DNA of 64,000 nucleotides from JAGVSR01 sp033765145 (GTDB lineage Bacteria; Pseudomonadota; Alphaproteobacteria; Rhizobiales; Hyphomicrobiaceae): the NCBI GenBank assembly GCA_033765145.1, contig JANRIH010000032.1:186001-250000 (forward strand), written 5' to 3'. Below are positions 27,668 through 35,292 of this stretch, piece after piece. A model generated the notes under the pieces. The model was not told the origin of the DNA, searched no databases, and saw only the letters and a list, made by a program, of their open reading frames with translations. Every line of letters begins with the position of its first letter. Position 1 is the first letter of the stretch. Both the position numbers and the translations under genes were made by a program.

Positions 27668-29662
27668 ATGGTAGCCCAAACCTCTGTTTCGCAGACTTCG
27701 ACCACGAACGCTTCGACGACGCCCCGCGTCGCGGCCGGCCCCCCGAAACTATCTGGCGAAGCTCCCAATCTCTTGGGCCTCTCCGGCAAGGCCGATCATT
27801 GGACCGTGTTTCGCGGGCTATTGCCGTTCGTCTGGCCGAAGGGCCGTCCTGATCTGCGCTTCAACATCGTGCTCGCCTTCGCGATGCTGGTTCTCGCGAA
27901 GCTCGTCACGATCGCGATCCCGATCGTTTTCAAATACGCGACCGACTGGTTGACCGCGAACGCTCCGAGTACACAATCGCTCGGAGCCGGCGATCTGACG
28001 TTCGGCGCATCGATGCTGATCCTCGCTTACGGCACCTTCCGCGTGCTCGCGATGGTTCTGAACCAGATCCGCGACGTGCTGTTCACCAAAGTCGGGCAGA
28101 ACGCCGTGCGCGCGCTCAACAACCGCACGTTCGAGCATCTGCACAGGCTCTCGCTGCGCTTTCATCTGGAGCGGCGGACGGGCGGCCTCTCGCGCGTCAT
28201 CGAGCGCGGCACACGGGGCATAGATCTCATCATGCGCATGGGCATTTTGCAGCTGGCCCCGACCGCGCTCGAATTGGTTCTTGTCTGCGCCATCCTGATC
28301 TACTTCTTCGACGTGACCTACGTCGCGATCCTCATCGCGACCATCGTCGCCTACATGTGGTTCACGTTCGCCGCCTCCGAGCGGCGCATCGCGATCCGCC
28401 GCGAGATGAACGAAAGCGACACCGACGCCAACACAAAGGCGATCGATAGCCTCTTGAACTTCGAAACCGTTAAATACTTCGGCAACGAGGAGATCGAGGC
28501 GCGCCGGTTCGACGCCGCCATGCAGCGCTACGAGAAGGCGGCCGTCAAAACCTACGCTTCCCTCGGTACCTTGAACTCGGGTCAGGCGCTCATCTTCACG
28601 ATCGGCATGACGATCGTCATGTGGCTCTCCGCGCGCGGCGTCGTCGCCGGGCAGTACAGCATCGGCGATTTCGTCATGCTGAACGCCATGATGATCCAGC
28701 TCTATATGCCCCTCAATTTCATGGGCATGGTCTACCGCGAGATCAAGCAGGGCCTCGTCGATCTCGAAACGATGTTCTCCCTTCTGGCTGAGGACCCCGA
28801 GGTCGAGGACCGCCCAGGAGCGAGACCGCTTGATGTGAAGAATGGCACGATCCGCTTCGACAACGTGTCGTTCGCCTACGAGCGCGACCGTCCGATCCTG
28901 AAAAACGTCTCGTTCGAGGTGCCGGCGGGCCATATGGTGGCGATCGTCGGGCCGTCGGGCGCCGGCAAGTCGACGATCTCGCGCATTCTATTCCGTTTCT
29001 ACGACATCTCCGCCGGATCGGTGACGATCGACGGCCAGGACATCCGAGACGTCACGCAGAAGTCGCTCCGCGCGGCCATCGGCGTCGTGCCGCAGGATAC
29101 CGTGCTCTTCAACGACACCATCTTCTACAACATCCGCTATGGCCGGTCGGACGCGACCGACGACGAGATCATCGCCGCGGCCAAGCTCGCCCAGATCGAC
29201 GAATTCGTGAAAACGCTGCCGCAGGGCTACAAGACCATGGTCGGCGAGCGCGGCTTGAAGCTCTCGGGCGGCGAGAAGCAGCGTGTGGCGATCGCGCGGA
29301 CCATTCTCAAGGGTCCTCCGATCCTCATGCTGGACGAGGCGACGAGCGCACTCGACAGCCATACCGAAAAGGAGATCCAGGATGCGCTCGACCGGGTCGC
29401 CAAGGACCGCACGACACTCGTGATCGCGCACCGCCTTTCGACGGTCGTGCATGCCGATACAATTCTCGTGCTCGACAAGGGCGAACTGGTCGAGCAGGGC
29501 ACGCATGCGGAACTGATCGCCAAAGACGGCCTCTACGCCTCGCTTTGGAACCGCCAGCGGCAGGCCGAAAAAGCACGCGAGGAATTGGCGGCGGCGCTCG
29601 AAGAAGCCGAGCGCACCGGCGCCTTGCGTCCGGCGGATACGCGCCGTCCGGCCGGCGCGTGA
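27668..29662 (+). CDS. ABC exporter, Atm1/HMT1-type (permease fused to ATPase)
   Basis: 664 residues: a Ser/Thr-rich N-terminus, six membrane spans (from about residue 60), then one nucleotide-binding domain with Walker A GPSGAGKST, signature LSGGEKQR, Walker B ILMLDEAT and the H-loop IAHRLST. The section LPFVWPKGRPDLRFN before span 1 and EALNNFETVKYFGN-like region (LLNFETVKYFGNEEIEARR) are characteristic of Atm1-type exporters. These export glutathione-linked or metal-glutathione compounds and help in iron-sulphur and heavy-metal homeostasis. ATG 27668 is preferred; TTG 27623 is in frame. Confidence 0.9.
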   Translation: MVAQTSVSQTSTTNASTTPRVAAGPPKLSGEAPNLLGLSGKADHWTVFRGLLPFVWPKGRPDLRFNIVLAFAMLVLAKLVTIAIPIVFKYATDWLTANAPSTQSLGAGDLTFGASMLILAYGTFRVLAMVLNQIRDVLFTKVGQNAVRALNNRTFEHLHRLSLRFHLERRTGGLSRVIERGTRGIDLIMRMGILQLAPTALELVLVCAILIYFFDVTYVAILIATIVAYMWFTFAASERRIAIRREMNESDTDANTKAIDSLLNFETVKYFGNEEIEARRFDAAMQRYEKAAVKTYASLGTLNSGQALIFTIGMTIVMWLSARGVVAGQYSIGDFVMLNAMMIQLYMPLNFMGMVYREIKQGLVDLETMFSLLAEDPEVEDRPGARPLDVKNGTIRFDNVSFAYERDRPILKNVSFEVPAGHMVAIVGPSGAGKSTISRILFRFYDISAGSVTIDGQDIRDVTQKSLRAAIGVVPQDTVLFNDTIFYNIRYGRSDATDDEIIAAAKLAQIDEFVKTLPQGYKTMVGERGLKLSGGEKQRVAIARTILKGPPILMLDEATSALDSHTEKEIQDALDRVAKDRTTLVIAHRLSTVVHADTILVLDKGELVEQGTHAELIAKDGLYASLWNRQRQAEKAREELAAALEEAERTGALRPADTRRPAGA

Positions 29663-29790
29663 TCTCTGCCCGCCTGGACAGGTGCCGCCGCCGCATCCAC
29701 GCGCCGGGGGCCGTTAACGGGTTCTGATGAGATCCGCCGGAAACTCGCTAGACTAAGATGTTTGCTCACGAACCACAGCGTTGAGCCGGA

Positions 29791-30474
29791 ATGGCACGCC
29801 AACCGAAAAGTCCGCTGATAGAGACCGCGCTCCAGCTTTGGCAACTGGTGCGCGTCCTCGCTCATCTCGGCTGGACCGCCGTCCGCCGGATCGTGATCGG
29901 CGCGCTCGAAGTCGCAGCAGCCCTCATCGTGATGTTTGAGGAGTGGGGCTGGAAGCCACTCTCCGATGCACTCGCCTGGCTCGCACGCTTTCGCGTCATC
30001 GCCGCGATCGAGGCCTGGGTGGCGCGCCTGCCGCCCTATCCCGCACTCCTGCTATTCGCGCTGCCGGGCGCGATCCTGCTGCCGGTCAAGTTCGCGGCAC
30101 TCTGGCTCCTGGCGGGCGGGCATGTCGTGAGTGCGACGCTCCTGTTTGCCGTCGCGAAAATCGTCTCGACGGCGATTGTCGCCCGCATTTTCCTGCTCGT
30201 CCGGCCGGCGCTCTTGACGATCCCCTGGTTCCGCCGTGCCTATGAAGTGTTCATGCCCTGGAAGACCTATATGGTCGAGCGGATCAGACGCTCGTGGGTC
30301 TGGCGCGCCGGGCGCATCGCGGCGCGGCGCGTTCGAAGCGAAGTGAGGACGGCGTGGGCGCGCTGGCGGCCCCTGATCGTCGACGCGATCCGTGGTGTTA
30401 GGGGACGAGCCGCCGCTGTCTTCGCGAAGGTGCGCGCGGCGCTCGCCGGCGTCTGGCGTAAGGATGCCCTCTAG
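29791..30474 (+). CDS. Conserved hypothetical membrane protein
   Basis: 227 residues. An N-terminal amphipathic region is followed by hydrophobic segments at about residues 37-52, 82-110 (PALLLFALPGAILLPVKFAA) and 114-140, then a strongly basic C-terminal third with many Arg residues (RRVRSEVRTAWARWRP). The conserved-looking stretch WGWKPLSDALAWLARF with VARLPPYPALLLFALPG recalls an uncharacterised protein of Hyphomicrobiales, but I cannot assign a family or function. It lies 128 bp after the Atm1-type exporter on the same strand and converges on the next gene. Confidence 0.7.
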   Translation: MARQPKSPLIETALQLWQLVRVLAHLGWTAVRRIVIGALEVAAALIVMFEEWGWKPLSDALAWLARFRVIAAIEAWVARLPPYPALLLFALPGAILLPVKFAALWLLAGGHVVSATLLFAVAKIVSTAIVARIFLLVRPALLTIPWFRRAYEVFMPWKTYMVERIRRSWVWRAGRIAARRVRSEVRTAWARWRPLIVDAIRGVRGRAAAVFAKVRAALAGVWRKDAL

Positions 30475-30484
30475 CAGACCGGCC

Positions 30485-30503
30485 TGCGCCTTCACGCGGC
30501 GCA
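30485..30503. terminator. Possible bidirectional hairpin between convergent genes
   Basis: TGCGCC (30485-30490) and GGCGCA (30498-30503) form a 6-bp GC stem with a 7-nt loop in the 52 bp between two convergent genes. No clear T-run is present on either side, so this is a weak call. Confidence 0.35.
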
Positions 30504-30526
30504 TGCTTGGAACCCTGGCCCGTCAG

Positions 30527-32551
30527 TCACGCCCCCGACGCCTGCGGCAAGAGGACCGGAGATGGCGCTGCTTCCCCCGGTTGCCCGCCGCGTGGCGCGG
30601 ATGAGACGGGCGTCGTGCCGAGCCGTTCGGAGGCCATGTACGCCGCGAGCGCGACGTTGTCGGTCAATTGCGCATGCGCCGCGATACGCACGTCGCGCAC
30701 GACGAACGCGCCGACGATGAACCCGATGAGCATGATCGGGTTGGGTCTCAAGATGATGAAAAGCGGGTTCGTGATGCCGTCGTCCTTCATGCGCTCGCGC
30801 ATGATTTCGGCGAACGGTGTCTCGAACGAGAAATGCAGCGCCATTGCTGTCGCCTGCGCGAACATCATCACAGCGACGAGGAAGAACCCGTCGATCGAGC
30901 GCTCCCACACGCCCGCAGGCACGCTCTGCGGTCGCGGCCAGCCGGGTTGACGCGCGAGCCAGCAGATCGCGATCGCGAGGAAGAACGGAGTAGCCGCCCA
31001 CGGCAGCATGTCGCGCAGGCGGAAGTCGAACGGGGATTTGAGTTCTCCACCCGACGTTTCGGCTGGCGCCGCGCTCGTGTCGCCGGCCGGTGAGGCTGCA
31101 TCCAGCGCGGCGGAAGGCGCGACGGGAGCACCGGTGCCCGCGGCCGGATCGGGCGAGGTCGCGGCCACGCTCAAACGCTGTTCGTCGAGCAGATTCTTGA
31201 CCAGGAAGCTCGTGCCGTGAACCGCGACAAAGCCCCCGAAGGCGATGAGCCCGGCCGCGACGTAGGCTGTCCATGGCGTGCTCGGTTTGGACGCAAGCCG
31301 CCGGTTCGATCCGACGACCGCACCGATGAGCGTCGCGAGTGCGGTGACGAACGCGACCTGCGCCATGAGGATCGGCGAGAACGCGATCCGCATGTTCTGT
31401 GGCCGCGGGAAGAAGAAGAAGATCAGGAAGCCGACGAGCGCGATCGCGAAGAAGACCCAGAGGATGCGGTCGAAATTGATCGCCTCGACGCGGCCGAGCT
31501 GTCCAAAACCGATAGACTTCAACTGTTCGAGGCGCTGTGCGGCATCATCCCCAGCGAGCACGACGGACTTTGAAGCAAGCTCTGAAGTCTGCTGAAGAAG
31601 CTGCGCATACTCGACGCGGAAGTAACTCTCGATCTGCGCCAGATGATGCTGCAGCTCGGTCTGAGTGAGATGCATGGGCCCGCTCTCGAAGGTGCCCTCA
31701 CCATCCCGGCCGAGCGCGCCTCGGATGCGGTTTTCAATCTCCGCAATCTCATCCCGGTCCTTGTGCGATGCGCTTGCGAGCGCAATGGCGAGGTTCGTGA
31801 TCGACTGCGCCGAATGCTGGCCGTGCTCCCGCTGCCTCAGCATCCGGATGATGTTCATGGCGAGCCGCGTCTTGCGCGCGTGCGCCTTCTCGATGTCATC
31901 GAGAAGCTGCATGTCACGGTCGTCGAGGATGTGTCCCCGATCGGGATTCCAGAGGCGAATGAGCCGCAGAAGCGAAGACGTCTTGCGCCAGGCCATGACG
32001 GCTTCGAGCTGCAGCGCGCTGACGTCGCTCTCGTCCACATACACATCGAAATCGCGCAGGTAGACGATGTTCTTGTCGCGCTCGGCCGGGCTCGGATCGA
32101 ACGAGCAGTGCTTCAGGTGCACCTTGAGCGTGTTGATGTCGCCCTTGAGGTAGAGCGCGGAATGCAGCCAGATGATGAAAGCATGTTCGAGATCGCGGAA
32201 ATAGGCGATCGAATGGAGGAAAGTCAGGATCGTCACCGCAAGCAGCGGCGCCTGGTTCTCGAAACTGTGCAGGATCCACGTCCAGTAGCTCGTCTCCCCG
32301 ATCGCGATCCACGGCATGAGCTTCTTGCCGCCGAATGCGAACGCCGTGACGAGCGCCGTGAACACGAGAACGTAGATCAAGAGAAAGAGAACGCGCGCCG
32401 GCACGTTCGGCGCCAGCTTCCTCCGATCGGCGTCGCGAACGGTCGAAGGCAGGTAGATGGCCCAGGCGATGACGAGCGTGGTGCAGACGATGAAAAGGGG
32501 CAGTTCGAAGGGAAGTTTGCCCGCGAGGATTGTGCTGAGCTGCGTGGTCAT
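30527..32551 (-). CDS. Uncharacterised multi-span membrane protein with large soluble domain
   Basis: 674 residues, no family recognised. Three to four spans lie in the first 125 residues (PLFIVCTTLVIAWAIYL, LFLLIYVLVFTALVTAFAF). A soluble helical region of about 260 residues follows (HIWLHSALYLKGDINTL-like start at HAFIIWLHSALYLKGD; later LRQREHGQHSAQSITN and LTQTELQHHLAQIESY). Spans then resume near residues 385-480 (WVFFAIALVGFLIFFFF) and again after a Pro/Ala-rich loop (near 530-660). ATG 32551 has an AGGGGG site upstream and is preferred over TTG 32566. The gene lies alone between convergent neighbours. A signalling or channel role is possible but nothing in the sequence proves it. Confidence 0.75.
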   Translation of the reverse strand: MTTQLSTILAGKLPFELPLFIVCTTLVIAWAIYLPSTVRDADRRKLAPNVPARVLFLLIYVLVFTALVTAFAFGGKKLMPWIAIGETSYWTWILHSFENQAPLLAVTILTFLHSIAYFRDLEHAFIIWLHSALYLKGDINTLKVHLKHCSFDPSPAERDKNIVYLRDFDVYVDESDVSALQLEAVMAWRKTSSLLRLIRLWNPDRGHILDDRDMQLLDDIEKAHARKTRLAMNIIRMLRQREHGQHSAQSITNLAIALASASHKDRDEIAEIENRIRGALGRDGEGTFESGPMHLTQTELQHHLAQIESYFRVEYAQLLQQTSELASKSVVLAGDDAAQRLEQLKSIGFGQLGRVEAINFDRILWVFFAIALVGFLIFFFFPRPQNMRIAFSPILMAQVAFVTALATLIGAVVGSNRRLASKPSTPWTAYVAAGLIAFGGFVAVHGTSFLVKNLLDEQRLSVAATSPDPAAGTGAPVAPSAALDAASPAGDTSAAPAETSGGELKSPFDFRLRDMLPWAATPFFLAIAICWLARQPGWPRPQSVPAGVWERSIDGFFLVAVMMFAQATAMALHFSFETPFAEIMRERMKDDGITNPLFIILRPNPIMLIGFIVGAFVVRDVRIAAHAQLTDNVALAAYMASERLGTTPVSSAPRGGQPGEAAPSPVLLPQASGA

Positions 32552-32779
32552 CGGAGCCCCCTGCAATGCCGGATGAATTATGCCTGATCACAATTGCGCC
32601 GCAGTGCAGCATCGTCAAGTTTCGGCAGCGCCGATCGTTCGTTTCCGGCCGCGCGTGCTTCGCCTGCACGGAATGCAAGGCAAACCGCGAGCCTGCACTC
32701 GTATGACCTCGCAGTTGGGCCGATTTTTTGCAGTTTCGTTGCGGGACTGTGACGCGCAATCGAACATGCGCCACGCACG

Positions 32780-33499
32780 TCAGGCGATGCTGATCCCGAT
32801 GAGCGGCAAGGCGTCCGTGAGATTGCCGTCGTCGAGCACGGCGCCGCCCGCGCGCGAGAGCATCGCATCCATGACGATCGGCTTTGCGCGAAAAGCAATT
32901 CCCACTCCGGCCGCCATCAGCATGTCGAGATCGTTGGCGCCGTCGCCGATGGCCGCCGTCTCCGAAAGGGAAATCCCGCGCCACGCGGCAATGTCCTCGA
33001 GAGCTCGCCGCTTTCCAGCGCGACCGATGATCGGCGGCACGAGGCGCCCCGTCAGCCTTCCGTCTGCGATGTCGAGCGTGTTTGCACGCCAGCTGTCGAA
33101 CCCAAGCCGCGCCGCGACCCGCTCCGCAAAAATGCTGAAGCCACCCGTGACGAGCGCCGTCGCGATGCCATGCGCCTTGAGGGTTCGCATCATTGTTTCA
33201 GCGCCGGGCATGAGTGTCACGTGACGGTCGTAGAGTTGATCGAGGGTTGCAATGTCGAGACCGGCAAAGAGCGCGACGCGTGCTTGAAGTGCCGCTTCGA
33301 AGTCGATCGCGCCCTCCATGGCGGCGCGCGTGATGGCAGCCACTTGCTTACCGCACCCGATGTGCTCGGCGATCACGTCGATCATCTCCTGTTCGATGAT
33401 CGTGCTCTCCATGTCGGCGGCGAAGAGGCGGATCTTTTGGCAAGGCGCATTCTCCGCATGGATTGGGCCCGGGATCAGGTCCACCATGGCGTCTGTCAT
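32780..33499 (-). CDS. serB: Phosphoserine phosphatase (short form)
   Basis: 239 residues of the HAD superfamily; the enzyme makes serine from phosphoserine. Motif II LVTGGFS, the Lys motif GRAGKRRAL and the metal motif GDGANDLDML are intact. Motif I reads ADMESTIIEQEMID, so the second Asp of the normal DxDST is Glu. The ACT-like N-terminal domain of longer SerB proteins is absent. ATG 33499 shares ATGA with the stop of the VapC-type toxin gene, so translation is probably coupled to the toxin-antitoxin operon; ATG 33487 is an alternative. Confidence 0.85.
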   Translation of the reverse strand: MTDAMVDLIPGPIHAENAPCQKIRLFAADMESTIIEQEMIDVIAEHIGCGKQVAAITRAAMEGAIDFEAALQARVALFAGLDIATLDQLYDRHVTLMPGAETMMRTLKAHGIATALVTGGFSIFAERVAARLGFDSWRANTLDIADGRLTGRLVPPIIGRAGKRRALEDIAAWRGISLSETAAIGDGANDLDMLMAAGVGIAFRAKPIVMDAMLSRAGGAVLDDGNLTDALPLIGISIA

Positions 33500-33909
33500 G
33501 GCGAGAAAAGAGCAGCGCCCGCATCCCGGGCCGCGTTCGCAAGTGCTAAGTCGCGCGTCGCAAGCGGCAGCCCGAGGCGGAGCGCGAGTTCGAGGTAGGC
33601 CGCGTCGTAGGTCGAGAGATTGTGACGGCGAGCGAGCGGGAGGACGGAGCGTTCGATCTCGCTCAGCGGCTCGGTATCGATCGCGAGGTCCATGTCGATC
33701 ATATCTGCGATGGCCGCATCGACGTCGGCCTTACTGATCCGGCCCCTTCGTTCGAGCATGAGCAGCGCATTGCCATGCTCCAGATGGAAATGGAAAGGTA
33801 CCGAACCACCATGACTTATGACAACAGATGACGCTGCGTCCGACAGCGGCGTGGCTTGCGAGCGAATGTTCCACGGAAGAGCGATCGAAACGTCGACGAC
33901 GAGGCTCAT
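33496..33909 (-). CDS. vapC: PIN domain toxin, VapC family
   Basis: 137 residues with the four acidic positions of a PIN ribonuclease: Asp in LVVDVSIALPW, Glu in FHLEHGNAL, Asp in STYDAAYLELA and Asp in LATRDLALANAA. VapC toxins cleave tRNA or rRNA when freed from their antitoxin. ATG 33909 overlaps the antitoxin stop (TGATG), and its own stop overlaps serB (ATGA). The pair sits between serB and miaA, genes that are often neighbours in this order, so it looks like an insertion. Confidence 0.88.
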   Translation of the reverse strand: MSLVVDVSIALPWNIRSQATPLSDAASSVVISHGGSVPFHFHLEHGNALLMLERRGRISKADVDAAIADMIDMDLAIDTEPLSEIERSVLPLARRHNLSTYDAAYLELALRLGLPLATRDLALANAARDAGAALFSP

Positions 33910-34157
33910 CAACGCTTACCTTCGTCGCGCATCGCCTTGATGTCGTCCCAGCTGAGATCATCAAGTTGGAGTCGTTGAGCACGCGCGCGCATCCGCTCGA
34001 ACGCCGCAGCAGCGACCTTAGGATCATGTTCGCGCTTCGGCACCAATTCGGCGATCGCCCGACCGTGCCGCGTAATCGTCACCCGCTCGCCGTTCTCGAC
34101 GCGGTCCAGCAATTCGGAAAATTTGGTCTTCGCCTCGTAGGCGCCTATGGTCGCCAT
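33909..34157 (-). CDS. Antitoxin, Phd/YefM family
   Basis: 82 residues. The N-terminal DNA-binding domain is recognisable (ATIGAYEAKTKFSELLDRVE, then GERVTITRHGRAIAELVP), and the C-terminal part (about residues 45-82) is the toxin-binding tail with DDLSWDDIKAMRDEGKR. A GGAGG site precedes ATG 34157. A near-perfect 24-bp palindrome at 34174-34197 lies 17 bp upstream and is the likely operator for autoregulation by the antitoxin-toxin complex. Phd-type antitoxins are labile; loss frees the PIN toxin. Confidence 0.88.
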   Translation of the reverse strand: MATIGAYEAKTKFSELLDRVENGERVTITRHGRAIAELVPKREHDPKVAAAAFERMRARAQRLQLDDLSWDDIKAMRDEGKR

Positions 34158-34173
34158 CCGTCCATCCTCCAGT

Positions 34174-34197
34174 TTCGACTAGTCTAGACTGGTCGAA
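34174..34197. promoter_or_regulatory. Palindromic operator upstream of the toxin-antitoxin operon
   Basis: A 24-bp palindrome with half sites TTCGACTAGTCT and AGACTGGTCGAA, one mismatched pair only. It lies 17 bp before the antitoxin start and 38 bp before miaA on the other strand. By analogy with Phd/YefM modules it should bind the antitoxin complex. Its position means it may also influence miaA. Confidence 0.7.
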
Positions 34198-34235
34198 ATG
34201 CAGGCACAAGCCAAACGAAACAAGCCAAACGGAAC

Positions 34236-35168
34236 ATGACACGGGTCCGCCCTATCCTCATCGCCGGCCCGACCGCGTCAGGAAAATCGGCGCTCGCCCT
34301 GGCTCTGGCTGAGCGGCTGGGTGGCACGGTCGTCAACGCCGACAGCATGCAGGTCTACCGCGAGATCCCGATCCTCGCCGCCCGCCCGACCGCTGCGGAC
34401 GAGGCGCGGGCGCCCCATCGGCTCTATGGCCATGTCCCCTCGACGGAGGCCTACTCCGCTGGCCGCTTCATCCGCGAAGTGAGCGCCCTTCTCCCGGCGA
34501 TCCAAGCTGCCGGCAGTTTTCCGATCATCGTCGGCGGAACGGGCCTCTATTTCAAAGCCCTGTTGGAAGGACTGTCGCCCATACCCTCGGTGCCGGACGA
34601 CATACGCGCCCATTGGCGGCGGGAAGGCGAACGCCTCGGCCCCGACGCCCTGCACGCCGTGCTGGCGAAGCGTGACCCGGCAATGGCCACACGCCTCGAG
34701 CGAGGCGACCGACAGCGCATCGTCCGCGCCCTCGAAGTCCTCGACGCGACCGGTAGGTCGCTTGCCGACTGGCAGAACCAGCCAGGATCGCCGGTCGTTC
34801 CAGCCGGCGGGTGCGTTGGGATTGTTCTGTCCCCGCCACGGGATTGGTTGCATGAGCGATCCGCCGCCCGCTTCGACGCCATGATGGCGATGGGCGCGCT
34901 GGCCGAAGCCGAGGCCGCCGAGGCAATGGCCCTCGATGGCGATCTTCCCGCCGCGCGCGCCCTCGGGATGCGGCCGCTGAGAGCCCACGTCCGGCGCGAG
35001 ATCGAACTGGAGATGGCCGTCACGCGGGCGAAGGCGGAAACACGCCAGTACATCAAGCGGCAGGAAACTTGGCTAAGGCGACATATGATGTCGTGGAAAA
35101 GGCTATCAGCGCAAGAAAAAGAAAGAAATGCGGACCAAGTTATTACATTTATGAATTCTACACCTTGA
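34236..35168 (+). CDS. miaA: tRNA dimethylallyltransferase
   Basis: 310 residues. The P-loop GPTASGKSALAL, the DSMQVYREIPI substrate motif and GGTGLYFKALLEGL identify MiaA, which adds a dimethylallyl group to A37 of tRNAs that read UNN codons. The C-terminus (RQYIKRQETWLRR) is the family's conserved end. ATG 34236 begins just before the P-loop, as usual. It is divergent from the toxin-antitoxin operon (78 bp apart) and precedes ilvI by 124 bp. It ends inside the candidate ilvI promoter. Confidence 0.96.
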   Translation: MTRVRPILIAGPTASGKSALALALAERLGGTVVNADSMQVYREIPILAARPTAADEARAPHRLYGHVPSTEAYSAGRFIREVSALLPAIQAAGSFPIIVGGTGLYFKALLEGLSPIPSVPDDIRAHWRREGERLGPDALHAVLAKRDPAMATRLERGDRQRIVRALEVLDATGRSLADWQNQPGSPVVPAGGCVGIVLSPPRDWLHERSAARFDAMMAMGALAEAEAAEAMALDGDLPAARALGMRPLRAHVRREIELEMAVTRAKAETRQYIKRQETWLRRHMMSWKRLSAQEKERNADQVITFMNSTP

Positions 35169-35251
35169 CCTTCTAGCGTCCCCTGCTATGAAGCACCCGC
35201 AACCCGGCGGCTCTATGCGCCGGTTTCGCGCTTTTTGTGGGTCTGTTGACA
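35165..35251 (+). promoter_or_regulatory. Candidate promoter region for ilvI
   Basis: Two possible -35 elements are visible. TTGACC at 35165-35170 has TATGAA 16 bp later (35187-35192). A perfect TTGACA at 35246-35251 has no good -10 (best TACACG at 19 bp). No Ile/Leu/Val-rich leader peptide was found, so classical attenuation like that of leuA is not evident here. Confidence 0.35.
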
Positions 35252-35292
35252 CCCATGACACGCAGAGCCGTACACGTTCGAAAGGGCACGAC

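Noticed and set aside
35169..35292. Branched-chain leader peptide before ilvI
   Set aside because: No frame with clustered Ile, Leu or Val codons was found; short frames here are Arg/Thr/Ser-rich.
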